From assembly GCA_905182985.1 (NCBI GenBank), contig CAJJDN010000129.1:62001-126000 (forward strand): DNA of 64,000 nucleotides. Reading direction: 5' to 3'. This stretch comes from Paramecium sonneborni (taxonomy: Eukaryota > Ciliophora > Oligohymenophorea > Peniculida > Parameciidae). Under the pieces are notes generated by a model. It was not told the origin of the DNA, searched no databases, and was given only the letters and a program-made list of their open reading frames with translations. The position numbers were made by a program, and so were the translations under genes. This document shows positions 12,344 to 23,662 of the stretch, piece after piece (within the stretch, counting starts at the first letter, position 1; every line of letters begins with the position of its first letter).

Positions 12344-14632
12344 ATGCATAAAAAAAAAATAAAAAGAAATGATCTTTAATCAGCTCCTGAAATAATTAGA
12401 ACTCGACATAGACCTACAAATCATCTGGAAATTGAAAGTCTAGTAATGTAAGATATGCGTAAAAAAATATTGAATGATGAAATGAATACTTTACAGTTTT
12501 ATGATATAGTTTTACCTGATTAAGATGAAATGATTACTTCATTGAAAGATTCAACAAAGAAACCAGTTAAATTACATTAGAAAGTTCATAGAACTGATTT
12601 AGAAAATAAATTAAGAGCTCGTTTATCAAATGAACCTGGTGCTAAATTATTGTTATAAGAAATGTATATTGATAATAATAATAATGAAGTTATGAGAAAC
12701 TTGAAGAAGATCCTGAGAATCATTCAAAAACAGTTCGTAAGAAATTAAATTAAGAGGAACAATTTAAGGCAAATCAATAATATAAAGCAGAAAGTGATGA
12801 TTAATTGGTAGCTAATTTGGATAATTGGTATAAGGGAATAAAAAAGAGATGGAAAGAAGAATAGGAGAAATTGAAATAGGAATAGGAGAAAGAAAGTATA
12901 AAAATGATTTAGAAATTTAGGACTTGCTAAAATGTAATTTTAAGAAAAATCTTAATCTTTACAATTATTGAGAAGAGGAGGATTGAATGATAGATCAAAA
13001 GCAGTATAAGGAATACCAGCATTTCCAAAATTAATTGTAGAGTCTACAAAATCTGAAGGAGATTAGAGTTTATTTAAATAGAAATTGATGGGATCATTGT
13101 AAAAGATATCAGCTGTTAAAAAAATTGAAATGCTTCATTAAGATCAATCGTTAACTAAATAATTAGATAAGTATATGTAATAGGGTTCAACTTTAACATA
13201 ATAAGAATTAGCATAGATTGAATTAGCAAAAGCCAAATAGTAAGGAGAAGAAAAACATGATGGAACTTTGATATTTGATTATACAGTTGAAGGTTTAAAA
13301 AATAGTTTACATACATTAATTAAAATGCAATTAACTTAATTTTAAAATGCAAGTGATAGAGCAATATTTTATGAAAAATAGACAAATTAAATTTTATTAT
13401 CTATTAATTCTAGATTGGAGAGATAAAAAAATACAGTAAAAAAAAATGAAAAAGATCTTGAAACTTTAAGAATGGAAAATCATGAAATTCATAAAAAATT
13501 AAGAGCTATTTAAGATTTTGTATTATTTATCTTTTTTATTATATTAGATTAAAGAAAGATAGGAAGAATTGAAAGGAATAAATAAGAAACCTTAATAATA
13601 ATCGACAAATTCACCAAATATAAAAAATAATGCTAGTTAAGTTGATAGTTATATGGTGATAGCTGTGAAATAGAATGAATTAGAAAGTTAAATAGATTAG
13701 ATGAGAGATAATTATAATAAATTCTAATAATAAATGAAATTAAATTCAATTTAGATTGAAAAATTAGAATAAGAAAATTCAAAATTAAATAAAAATAATA
13801 AAGCATTATTAAAATCAATTCAAGGATTTTTATTAGAATTATTAAAAATAGGTTTAGATTGTAGATCATAAGGTTTATCTTGGATAATAAAGGCAGTTTG
13901 GGATTCAGGAGAGAAAATAGCAGAAGCAAGTTTTCCATCATATTTAGATAGTAAAGCAAGAGATTTCTTAATTATGAAAACAAGAAAGACAATAGAATTG
14001 AATGATTTGTTTAAAAAGGCTCATCAATTATTCAGTAATTATAGAGATTCTTCAATTGATACAGGAAATAATTCTATCGTATCTTTATTATCTAAAAATC
14101 ATTTTTCTTAAATTGATTCATTAGATATTAAGAAATAACATGTAGAATCAATAAAATAAAAGTAAGAATCTTAAGTATCTTTACTTGTATAAGGATTAAG
14201 TGAAACAGAAAACAAATTGATATAGTCAACGCTAACTCATATATTTTAAAGTAAGGAGACGTTAAATGATATAATTTATAATGAAGCTTAAAGAAGAATA
14301 GCAAAAATGTTTAAATCTGAAGCAAACTAAGAGTAATCAATAGTGTTTACTGAAATAAATAATTTTGAGAAGGATAAATTGATTAAGGAATATTAATAAA
14401 TATAAAAAGATATAGAAGTAAAGGAAGGTTAATTTAGAAAATTTGAAGAAACAGAGTTATAAAGATTAGTTAAAGAAATAGATTATAAGAATTATTTAGC
14501 AAGGTAATGAATATTAAATATGATAGATTTAATATAGAAGCATTGTAAGTATTGGCTGCATTATTTGGATATACAAGAGCTGAGAGAGAATTAATAAAAT
14601 ATGGTATGATGCACAAAATGTTTAATAATTGA
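12344..14632 (+). CDS. Conserved-looking coiled-coil protein, unknown
   Basis: ATG at 12344 starts MHKKKIKRNDLQSAPEIIRT. Three introns keep a single frame: 26 nt gtatattgat...aatgaag, 28 nt gtattattta...tattag, and 23 nt gtaatgaata...gatag near the end. The last two residues groups after it read FNIEALQVLAALFGYTRAERE and stop at TGA 14630-14632, giving about 735 residues. The first half is charged and helical (NWYKGIKKRWKEEQEKLKQ). The middle has long coiled coils (QIEKLEQENSKLNKNNKAL). Then comes a more globular part with GLSWIIKAVWDSGEKIAEAS and SYLDSKARDFLIMKTRKT that looks conserved rather than low complexity. A structural or ciliary role would fit, but no family was recognised. A TGA 18 bp before the next ATG separates it from the ChrA gene. 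Confidence 0.8.
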
Positions 14633-14649
14633 TTAATTAATTTATAAAG

Positions 14650-16043
14650 ATGATTGAAATGTAAACATTGGGAGTACGAACTACTTAACCAAAAGTTTCT
14701 TTATTGATAGATGATTCCAAAACTCTAACATATCCAGAATTATTCAGATATGCATCACAATTGGCTCTTTTTGATGTAAGGACTCTTAATGCCAGTCATT
14801 ATTAATAATTTAAGGATGTCTTTGTGAATTAAACAAAGGCAATATCTGTAATAAATAATGTAATTCTAAGGAACCTTAATTCGAATAGATAGCATCTTTA
14901 GTGGATTTTATACCAGGATCAACTACATCATAAATGATGGTGGCTTTAGGAACATTCTCTAAAAAAAATGCACTTGGTGGCATAGTTGCTTTGTTAGCAT
15001 ATACATTACCTGGAGCTATCATATTAACAATATTAGGTTATTTGTATGGTCAGTACCCTGATCCTAGAGATCTTAACATTTTAATATTTTTAGCTATTTA
15101 GGGTATTAAATCAAGTACTGTTGCATTGATTCTTTAATTAATGATTACTTTAGCTATGAAATCTATTAATAATAAGTTGCATATCAGTTTATCAATATTA
15201 AGTGCAGCATTATTTGTTGTTTATTAATAACCGTACGTATTGATCTTAACTATGATGATGGGAGGAATTACTACTATTATGGTTGAATATGATGCAGAAA
15301 ATACTATTGGAAGAAGAACATTTGCTAAAGAATAAAGTGCTACTCCTGCAATATTTAATGATCCAAAATTAATTAATAAAAAAAATAGTCATAAAATCAG
15401 TTAATTATTAGGAAATAAATCTTTACATTTATATTCTGCTATATTATTGATATTATTGTATCTCAATTCACAATAGCAATCATTAATTTTAGATATGTCT
15501 CTCTCATTTTATAATATAGGAACATTTATGATTGGAGGAACACCTATTACATTACCTTTTATGTACGCAGAAACAGTTTTAAATCCATTATATATAAATG
15601 CTGATGCATTTTGGTTAGGATTTGGTTTAGCTGCTGCTCTACCAGGTCCTTATTTAAATTTTGCAATATTTCTAGGTACACATAGTATGGGAATTTACGG
15701 AGGCATATGTTGTTGGATAGCAATATTTTTACCGTCAATCTTATAGATTTGGGGATTATTACCTCATTGGAATAATTTAAAAAATAATGTTTATTTGTAG
15801 AAATTTAAAGAAGGCGTTATTAGTGTAGCAATTGGATTTTTGGCAACAGCTGTGTATTATTGTTGGGTTGATGCTTGTAAATATGATTTACCTACTGCTA
15901 CAGTTATTTCATTTTTAAGTTTAGTCTATGTCAGTCTACTTAATTTTAATAGTCCTGCAGTACTCACTCTGGGTGCTGCTTTATTTATTATTCGTTATCT
16001 TGCATTATGGTATTATAGAGAATTAGATCCAGTGATATTTTGA
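14650..16043 (+). CDS. ChrA-family (CHR) anion transporter, two-domain
   Basis: CHR proteins export chromate, or in eukaryotes possibly sulfate-like anions, by an ion-coupled mechanism. This one has the two homologous halves of long-chain CHR proteins. The N-terminal half holds SLVDFIPGSTTSQMMVALG, GGIVALLAYTLPGAIILTI and IQGIKSSTVALILQL; the C-terminal half holds TFMIGGTPITLPFMYAE and GFGLAAALPGPYLNFAIFLG. The repeated small-residue/Pro signature in each half and multiple hydrophobic helices are diagnostic. A 23-nt intron (gtaataaata...attctaag) restores frame between AIS and EPQFEQIA. Stop TGA is at 16041-16043, about 455 residues. The N-terminal helix before FRYASQLALFD is short, so the start at 14650 is tentative. 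Substrate is not deducible from sequence. Confidence 0.9.
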
Positions 16044-16408
16044 TCATAAATTATTCAATAATACGTATTCATTTGCATATCTTATTTAATATTCTATAAT
16101 AATAATTGTTTACAATTATTTTTAGATTTATATCTGTATATAACATATTTTATATGTTAATTTAAATCTATAATGATTGTTTAATAAATAAAAACCGTTA
16201 TTTTTATTAATCAATAATAAATTATATTAAATATATTCTTGATGATAAATTTACAAAATTGTATTGAAAAGAATGTTATTGCATAATCTTAGAATATTGT
16301 ATTTTAAGAATTGCAACCTTATAATAAAACAAATATTCCATTTAAAGGTTTAATAATAGTTTTTTAATTTAAATCATTTTTCAAAAAGAGTATTCTTGTA
16401 AATAGTCT

Positions 16409-17277
16409 TCATTTATAAATATTTAAAATTTATTCTATTTCTAAAATATTTATTTCAAGATGTTAGATAAATAAACTATTTTGCTTTTATATTATTAATC
16501 TTAAATTGTATTAATATAATTGCCAATATAATTAATTTAATTAAAATAAAATATATAAGAAATTTGTATTTTTTATTTAGCTTGAATGATTGAGATTTAA
16601 AAAGTTCTCGTTAGATTTCGATATTTTAACTTCATTACTCATTGTTACTTTATAAAAATTTACTTCTTTTAATGAGTGGTAAACTTCAAATATTCTATGT
16701 TATCCTTCTTTAAAACATAATAATTGTTGATATATATATATGAAACTTAAAATTTTTTTAATTTATCCTAAATACTTGGATTTCTCGATTTCAAATATTT
16801 AATTATGATTCTAAAAATATCATTTTATGTCTCAAAAAATTAGTTGTTAATTTCTAAAATTCTCTAAACTTCTTAGTTCTCCTTCTTATTAACGATTAGA
16901 AAGAATTCTATTAACTTTATTTTGATAAAATATCCAAGATTTTTTCATTTGATAATTATTAATATCATATTTTCATTCTTTATATGAATAAATACAAGTT
17001 TGATAACAAAGATAATGGTAGATTAATAAATAATTTTAAGTTGAAACCATATAATGAAGTAAAAGATTCACTTATCTTGGAGACTTTTTTCCACCTGTTT
17101 TTAATTATTTATTTATTTCAACCATCTAAATAAACTTATACTATTTTGTATTATTTTATAATTGATTTATCTCTTTCTAAATCTTAGATATCAAAACATT
17201 ATATTTTAAATTCATTGCATTTCTAATTTTTTATGTTTAAATTCCACTTAAGATTAAGAGTTGTTCCCCATAACCAT
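16409..17277 (-). pseudogene. Decayed minus-strand gene
   Basis: Reading leftward, protein-like segments appear in shifting frames. A first stretch MVMGNNSQSQVEFKHKK starts at 17277. Another has CIYSYKE followed by an in-frame TGA and NNYQMKKSWIFYQNKVNR. The C-terminal 137 codons are clean (LGQIKKILSFIYIYQQL to LEIEQILNIYK, TGA at 16409-16411). Three in-frame TGAs and at least one frame change cannot be explained by 20-40 nt introns with GT...AG ends. The plus strand of the same stretch has no better reading. I infer a recently inactivated gene, or several sequence errors; the family was not recognised. Confidence 0.45.
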
Positions 17278-17412
17278 TTTATTATTTTAATAAAAATTTT
17301 AATGAAATTTTCAACTGAAATAAGGAAAAATAAATAATTGAATTAATTGAACTGAAATTTGACTTTAAAAATTTTAAGTTGCTTCTTCCTTTCCACTTCA
17401 TTATTTTTATAA

Positions 17413-19554
17413 ATGTAAAGGAAACAAGCATTAATTTTATAGAAAAATAATTAAAAATTATCTCAACTACTTTAAAAGAAAGTAAATGAAGATAGAAATG
17501 AAGAAAATTAAATTACTCCATTTAATAAATTAGGTAAATTCACAATTGAAGGATGGTTAGACTGTTAAAATTTAAATCAGTAGATTTAGTTAAAATATTG
17601 TGAATTGAACATTAAATAAAATGAGTCGAATAAAATATATCTATACAGTTAAAATAGAGAAGTATTTAAATTAACAATAAGTTTTAGATTGGTAGGTTTC
17701 AATATAAAGGAGAAAAGATTTTCTATTATCTTCTTTATGAAAAATATATAGAAATTCTTGTTGGAGTAAATGAAGAAATCTAAAAATGTGCAACTAATAA
17801 AGAATTTAGTGTAGTTCAAATATCAATTGAAATAAACTTATTTGCCAATCCATTCCTTTTCAATCAAGATAATACTTTATCTGAATAAAATAAAATGAAA
17901 TTCATTTTTGCTTTATTGAAACTTCAAGAATTCCTTAAAGAATCCTTTTTATTCAATTTATATCCAATTGAAAAACAACTTTAATTTTCAGGTCCATGTT
18001 ACTCATCAAATATAATTTTGGAATGGATGATTGAAAGAGAAACAGGATTGAGTTCAATATCAAATCAAAAATTTAGAGGAGGGGTGTTTTTCTAACTTAA
18101 ATAGGGTTATATTTTCGATAGATTTTATGATTTAATCAATTATAAGGCAAGACGCTAAGCACGAAAAAGTTAAACATTAATAATCACATTTGATCAATTC
18201 GTTGCAGAAGAGAGGAAATAAGAAATTCAAATAAAATATCCAAGCCTTAGTGTTTGTTCTATTATTAATTAGGAAATCAATTTAAATTAACTTCTAATAT
18301 TTGATATTGTAGTAGTTTCAATTGATGAGATCATGAAATAATATGAAAATTATAGGATATATTCTTTAAATACTTTTTACTCGTTTAGATGGAAAAGGAT
18401 TATTGTTGATCTTAGTATTTTGAAGTCTCAATTAATTTACAATTTATATTTTATTAATCTTTTAAATACAAAATACAAATGGATATTTTTATAAAATATT
18501 GATGAATAGGTTAAAAGGATAACTATCAACTTTATTTTGGAATTCTTTACATTAGAGAAGAAATCCTTTGAAAAATATTTTTCAATAGAGAATTAGCCTT
18601 AATAATAAAAGAGAAGTCTTTTAAATATTGCTTAATAAGAATAAATTTCATAATCTTCAAGAACAGTAGAAACCTAAATAATTTTGGTTGATTTCAACTA
18701 TGAAGAATAATTATAATATAATTCTTAGAAGTATAAGAATTTAGAAAATTATAATTTAGAAGATTATGTTCAGCAATTCAATTCATTAAGATACTTATGT
18801 TCATTTTTCGAATAGAATTATGAATAAAAGTTTTGTAGTTTTTGTTTCATCCCATTAGAAAATATTTATATGAATTAAGTATGTTCACATGTATTTTGTT
18901 TATAATGTTTGAAATATGCATGCCTTTTGTGTAATTAGAAAATAACTATTAGTAAAATTAATAAAATCAGATAGTAAAATACTATCAATTCTCAAACAGT
19001 AAGAAATAAATGGATGAAATTAATTTAATTAATATAAAATTTAAAGGGCAAGATAGTGATTTTTACTTAATATCCTAATAAATTACAATAACAATTTTTT
19101 AACTCTTCAATGGATTTATCTAATGTTAAAGTAAAAATAACAATTTTAATATTTTTAGAATTTATCATTTGATTAAGGTATCGAAAGCACAACTTAGTAA
19201 ATTGGTGAATTTGATGAAAGTGAAAAACAAACAATTTTAATTCTGAATCCTCAATTGATTTGGGGATAATTAATAATTATTAAATCAGCTAACTATTTAA
19301 TATATTATGATCAAATTTGGTATTCTTTATATAATATTTCTTATTAGGAATAATATCTACTAAGAAGATATAATAATGAAGAGGGTCTAAAATATTAAGG
19401 CAATATTTAAGATGATTGTTAAGGAAAGTGTGGAGGAACATATAATCTTTCTTTAACATTTGTAAAGTAGAAAGGGAGGTAGAGAAGGTGTTCTCGAAAA
19501 TTATCATTTTATTAAAACAATACTTTAATATTAATAACAATGAATATTTATTGA
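17413..19554 (+). CDS. Rad5/SHPRH-like SNF2-RING protein with degenerate ATPase
   Basis: Rad5-type proteins couple a SNF2 DNA translocase to a RING ubiquitin ligase in DNA-damage tolerance. The order is preserved: an N-terminal HIRAN-like segment (FNKLGKFTIEGWLD, EIGRFQYKGEKI), SNF2 lobe 1 landmarks (ILEWMIERETG, KFRGG, QTLIITFDQF, FDIVVVSIDE, RWKRIIVDLS, KYKWIFLQN), a C3HC4 RING between the lobes (FCSFCFIPLE, CSHVFCLQCLKYACLLC), and a lobe 2-like end (GKIVIFTQYP, SANYLIYYDQIWY). The Walker A expected after RGG and the DEAH box expected at RWKRIIVD are both absent, so ATP hydrolysis is probably lost while the RING ligands remain. Introns of 26 nt (gtatttaaat...gttttag) and 28 nt (gtaaaaataa...ttttag) keep one frame from ATG 17413 to TGA 19552-19554, about 695 residues. 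The intact frame argues for a functional but repurposed protein. Confidence 0.75.
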
Positions 19555-19601
19555 GTATAGCTAATTTACTATTCAAATTTCTTCATTTATTAAATTGTTT
19601 A

Positions 19602-20327
19602 ATGAAAAAACCAAAGAGATTTATACTTAATTTATACGAAATCTTAGAAGTATCTTAATGCTAAGCTCTAGGATCCAAATTTATAAAATTTGATATATTG
19701 GGTAGATAATGGATAAGCATTTTCTTTTTAAAGAATTTCAGAATTCTAAACTAGAATTTTACAACAATATTTTAGAACATCGAATGTACATTCATTTTTG
19801 AGATAATTATGTTTATATGGGTTTAAGATGAGAAAGAATGATCAAAATAATAAAGAATACTACCATTAAAATTTTAAGAAAGGACGATAGTATGATAATG
19901 ATAAATATTTAGTAAAGAATTATTAAAAATAAAGAGAGGGAAGCAAATCAATTAAAATTATGAGCAATAATTTAGTTCAGCAGGATTTGCTGAATAAAAC
20001 TATTTGCTTTAGGAGAAATTGAAATATTTATAGGAGCAATAATAAATAATTTAGTAATAATTAAGAATACAGTGTTAAATTTAATTATTGATAGCTCAAA
20101 AGATTGGAAAGATGGTTGATGTATATATGTATATAATGAAAAAGGTATTTTGGATAATGAAAGAATTTCACGAAAATGAAACATAATAAAGATTCAAGTC
20201 TACTTTTTTTACAGTGCTTTTAGGCTATAAACCTTCAATTGAGTTATTGTAGGAAATTTTCTAAGATTTGAATAGTCCAATATCTGAGTTTTTATTTTCA
20301 CCATATGTTTTTGGTTTTAGTTAATGA
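19602..20327 (+). CDS. HSF family transcription factor
   Basis: ATG at 19602 gives FILNLYEILE, a 22-nt intron at 19650-19671, then DPNLQNLIYWVDNGQAFSF and the recognition region QYFRTSNVHSFLRQLCLYGF. It continues KMRKNDQNNKEYYHQNFKKGR. A 23-nt intron (gtatgataat...atttag) joins YKELLKIKRGKQINQ, then a strong coiled coil (YLLQEKLKYLQEQQQIIQQQ) for trimerisation. A further intron-like GT...AG stretch (24 nt) lies near the end. TGA is at 20325-20327. DBD, linker and HR-A/B are all present and intact. The start is only 48 bp after the stop of the SNF2-RING gene. Lengths and intron positions match the other HSF genes here, so they are clear paralogs. Confidence 0.85.
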
Positions 20328-20502
20328 TTAATATAAGGAAAGCATTTTATAAATAGAATAAGATTTAACAATAATTGATTGCATTCTAAAAATAGATAAA
20401 ATTTGTAATAAAAATGCTAAATGAATAAAAAGGGGGAGGAATGATAAATGGTTATATCTTTTAGAATTTATTATAATAATAAATATATAGATAAAAATTA
20501 TA

Positions 20503-21665
20503 ATGATGATGTCACTTTTAGGTTTGTCAATTTTTAGTATTGTGATGAACATAAGTATGTCGATAATAATAACAACTCCATGTGGATCTGTAGCTTTAGC
20601 AGATTGTAATTCATCAGGATATTGTACTCTAAGTTCTGATCTATTAAGTTGCTAAAGTCTTCCTTGTTATAAAATAAATGAAATAGGAGCATGTAGAGAA
20701 TCACCAGCTGTATTATATGATGCAACATCATGTTTTGGATTAAGCTCATTAGATTTACGTTATGATAATGTTTGTGGTCCTGGAGGATAATTAGATTATG
20801 CTTATGTTAGATTGCCAATATAGAAAAGTGGATCAGCAATATATTCAACGACAGGAATGACAGTAACATAAATATAAGCAGAAACAGTAGCAGCTACAAG
20901 AAATAATTTATTAACATAATTATTTAGTCTAAACATATAGATTGCAAGCAATACAGAATTGAATGCAATTTTAGGTCTTTATTTAGCTTACAAAGATGAT
21001 ATGACAGGTGTAACTGGATTTGGAATGTCACATCCATATTATTTAGAGAAGGCAATATTTTCAGCACTTCAAAATTTTAGAGTATAAATCTATATAATTT
21101 ATTAAAGGATGATACTGACACAGGAAAGGATCAATTAATTACATTGACAAACATTTGGAGTTTAAGTGATACCCTACTTTTGAGATTGAGAACATTTCGT
21201 AAATTTTATTCGACTAGTTATTTTTTTGTGAATTTTGCTCATACTTAATTCAGTAGAACATATTTATCAGTGAAAGGATAGTACACTGTATTTTCATTGA
21301 AATGGAAATAATACACTAGTAATGGATATGTTTAATTAATAACATTTACTCCAAAGTAATTTACAGGTTTTGGAGGAGCGTAAAGTGATGCAATAATGTT
21401 CAATATAATTGCAACAGATGGAACTGCTTATACTCTTGAATACACATTAACTTATTTGATAACAGATAATAGTGCAATTTAATGTGCTGTTGAAACTACT
21501 TCAGTTTTACGAATAATTGATAGAAATACTCTAGCTGAATCAACACCTGTGGATATACATACTTATTGTACTTTAAGTGGTACTACAAGAAGATGTGATA
21601 TTCCTAGTACTGTCATTGATGCTCAGATTCCTGCTGGAAAGGCATTCTATATAGCATGTTCATGA
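20503..21665 (+). CDS. Secreted or GPI-like Cys-containing protein, unknown
   Basis: Three in-frame ATGs at 20503, 20506 and 20509 begin a typical signal peptide (MSLLGLSIFSIVMNIS...), after which Cys residues appear at regular spacing (TPCGSVALADCNSSGYC, SLPCYKINEIGACRES, TSCFGLSS, NVCGPGGQ). The central part is predicted helical and Thr/Ala/Asn-rich (QAETVAATRNNLLTQLF). A 26-nt intron (gtataaatct...attaaag) follows ALQNFR. The C-terminal half resembles beta-strand-rich extracellular sequence with paired Cys (HTYCTLSGTTRRCDIPS) and ends KAFYIACS, TGA 21663-21665. About 378 residues. It is probably secreted or surface-bound; the family was not recognised. A short hydrophobic end is not strong enough to claim a GPI signal. 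Confidence 0.8.
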
Positions 21666-21711
21666 TTTTATGATTTATTTAAAATTTAATTAAATATTTT
21701 TAAGAATCTAA

Positions 21712-22438
21712 ATGGAAGAAATTTAAAAACCTCTCTCTAAAAAATTGGACTTGATTAAACAACAATCAAGAACACTTAAAAGGAAAAAATGCACTAAAAT
21801 CAATTCTTTAAACTTTAGATTTAGTTGGAATTAAAGAATCTGATAACAAAGTATTAATACTTATTATACATAAATTGGTAATTTGTTATATGAAATGTCT
21901 TAAAATTTAACAGAAACCCTTGACAATATAAGAGCTCTTTTAGCTTAATATATTGTAATTGGAAAGATTTCTAATAAATTACAATTAGAAGGTGCTATTG
22001 AATATTTAAGAACACATACTCATTTAGATAAAATTACTATCTAAAATTTTGAAAAGGCTACTTGTGTAGGAATAGTAGGAACTCCAGAATAAATTAAAAA
22101 TATTGTATCAGAATTTCTTTCAAGTAAACAAAACTTGAAGATTATAAATATACAAATATAAATAAGAACTTTATTACCATTTACTAATGAAAAATTATTG
22201 ACTTTAGAAATCAATTAATAAATTGAAGCAATACTTGGACCTAAAACAGAAGAAGATCTAAAGGCTGCTAAAAGTCAAGTAAAAAAAAAACCATACTAAT
22301 AATAATAATAATTAACTCTAAACCAGAAGATAAAGTATAATTTGAAAGATTAGGATATTTCAATTTAGATTTCGATTCTAAAAATTGAAAATTTATTTGG
22401 AATAAAATTATTAACACTTTAAGAAAAAAATAAAATCA
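21712..22438 (+). pseudogene. Glutaminyl-tRNA synthetase remnant lacking the catalytic core
   Basis: GlnRS charges tRNA-Gln. This copy keeps the eukaryotic N-terminal domain: NALKSILQTLDLVGI, LLAQYIVIGKISNKLQLEG, AIEYLRTHTHLDK, NFEKATCVGIVGTPEQIKNI and IEAILGPKTEEDLKAAKSQ. After a short Gln run it jumps directly to the family's extreme C-terminus, VQFERLGYFNLDFDSKN, a TGA at 22386-22388, then KFIWNKII. The HIGH and KMSKS motifs, the Rossmann fold and the anticodon-binding barrels are missing. At least two unexplained frame changes occur (after SRTLK and after SDNK), plus the in-frame TGA. Start ATG at 21712. I infer an internally deleted, decaying copy; the functional gene must lie elsewhere, since this genome needs abundant Gln-tRNA. 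Confidence 0.75.
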
Positions 22439-22598
22439 TAGCTCATGCTTAAGTTTAAAGCTGGTCCTAAATAGGTTTAAAAAAAGACATTCCAAAAAGG
22501 AAGCCAAAAAAGAATGATGTATTATTACATATACAAATAAATATTTGTTTAATCAATTTAAATTAAGCTAAAAAAAGGATTATTTATATTTTAAATTA

Positions 22599-22856
22599 AT
22601 GATGAATGAATCCCTTTATAGAATTTGCTTCTCAACTCTTAAAACACTTTGTGAATTAAAACTAATTACCAATTAAGAAAAACTCTATCTTAAGTAGATT
22701 GTTGTCAACCATTAATTTTATATCCCATCAAATTTAGAAAGTGATTAAATATCTTCCTTTTTTTTGCTTTTAATTAAAAAGTATAGAAGAGAATTAGAAA
22801 TCAAAAGCTGTGAACTTTTAATTATTGATGAATAGACTGATGAAGAATAAGCATGA
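22599..22856 (+). CDS. Small ORF downstream of the GlnRS remnant
   Basis: ATG ATG AAT GAA at 22599 opens about 85 codons ending TGA 22854-22856: MMNESLYRICFSTLKTLC..., SFFLLLIKKYRRELEIKS, ELLIIDEQTDEEQA. The same frame is open upstream for some 20 codons (YTNKYLFNQFKLSQKKD). An overlapping frame (MNPFIEFASQLL...) is also open to about 23250, but its composition is poor. The acidic C-terminus looks real. It may be a separate small gene or a fragment of the decayed locus. Confidence 0.35.
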
Positions 22857-23662
22857 ATCCATTTACTACTCTTTTTTTTGTGAAATTTGTTTATGTATTT
22901 TACTCATATTATTAAAACAACCTATTCAATTTAAAAATGTGCTATTCTTAAAGAAATTCCGTTTTAATTTAAATATTTCTTCAAAACTTTTCCATATTGC
23001 GTATTTTCAATTAAATATTGCAATATTAATACGCATTTTTTTAATACTGTGCATTAATTTTTTTTTAATTTCTTTTAACCTTATTTTTCTCTAACTAAAA
23101 TACTCCATTATAATTATAACCATATTTATAATATTATATTAATTCCCACGTAATTCAGGATCTCTAAAAAATCTAACAGTTTTTTCAAAAATTAGAAACA
23201 ATAATTTTATGATCTATGAACTCTCAATTTATTGACATTTTGATATAATAAAGATAATTTCTGTGAATGCAATTTTTGTTATCTGAAAAATTTGATATAA
23301 AATTAATAATAAAGACTTCTCATTGAAAACAACATAATTGCATTTTTACTAATAGATGTAAAATATGTAAGTCAAAAAGAAACAATTATTCTTTTTATAT
23401 TTAACTTAATCAATAGGAAGAGAAAAATAGAAAATAATTTAAGTTTTTATCATTTTTGGAAATATAGAGTTTATGCCTTAGAGTTTGCCTTTATAAAAAA
23501 TTGAATAAATTAATATAGAATTTTTAACTTTAAAAATCTAAAGCTAGGTTAAAATCTATATTGATAAGAGATATAAATGAGATTAATAAAATTGGTATTG
23601 GTTTAGCGAATAAGAAAATATTAGTTTTTGCAAAGTAAATTTAGCAATATTAATAATAACAT
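22857..23662. other. Long non-coding-looking gap
   Basis: About 800 AT-rich bases with runs of T and A. An overlapping open frame covers the first 400 bases but is dominated by Ile, Phe, Leu, Lys and Asn as expected by chance. No RNA gene or repeat was noticed. Confidence 0.4.

Noticed and set aside
15495..15746. Plus frame within the ChrA region considered as a separate gene
   Set aside because: It is the C-terminal part of the two-domain ChrA protein, continuous with the upstream exons once TAA/TAG are read as Gln.
20328..20749. Two minus-strand frames
   Set aside because: They overlap the HSF end and the secreted protein gene, and their composition follows the opposite strand.
22607..23254. 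Open plus frame of about 215 codons
   Set aside because: Its composition is almost only Ile, Leu, Phe, Asn and Lys, typical of AT-rich non-coding DNA when only TGA stops; a better frame exists for its first part.
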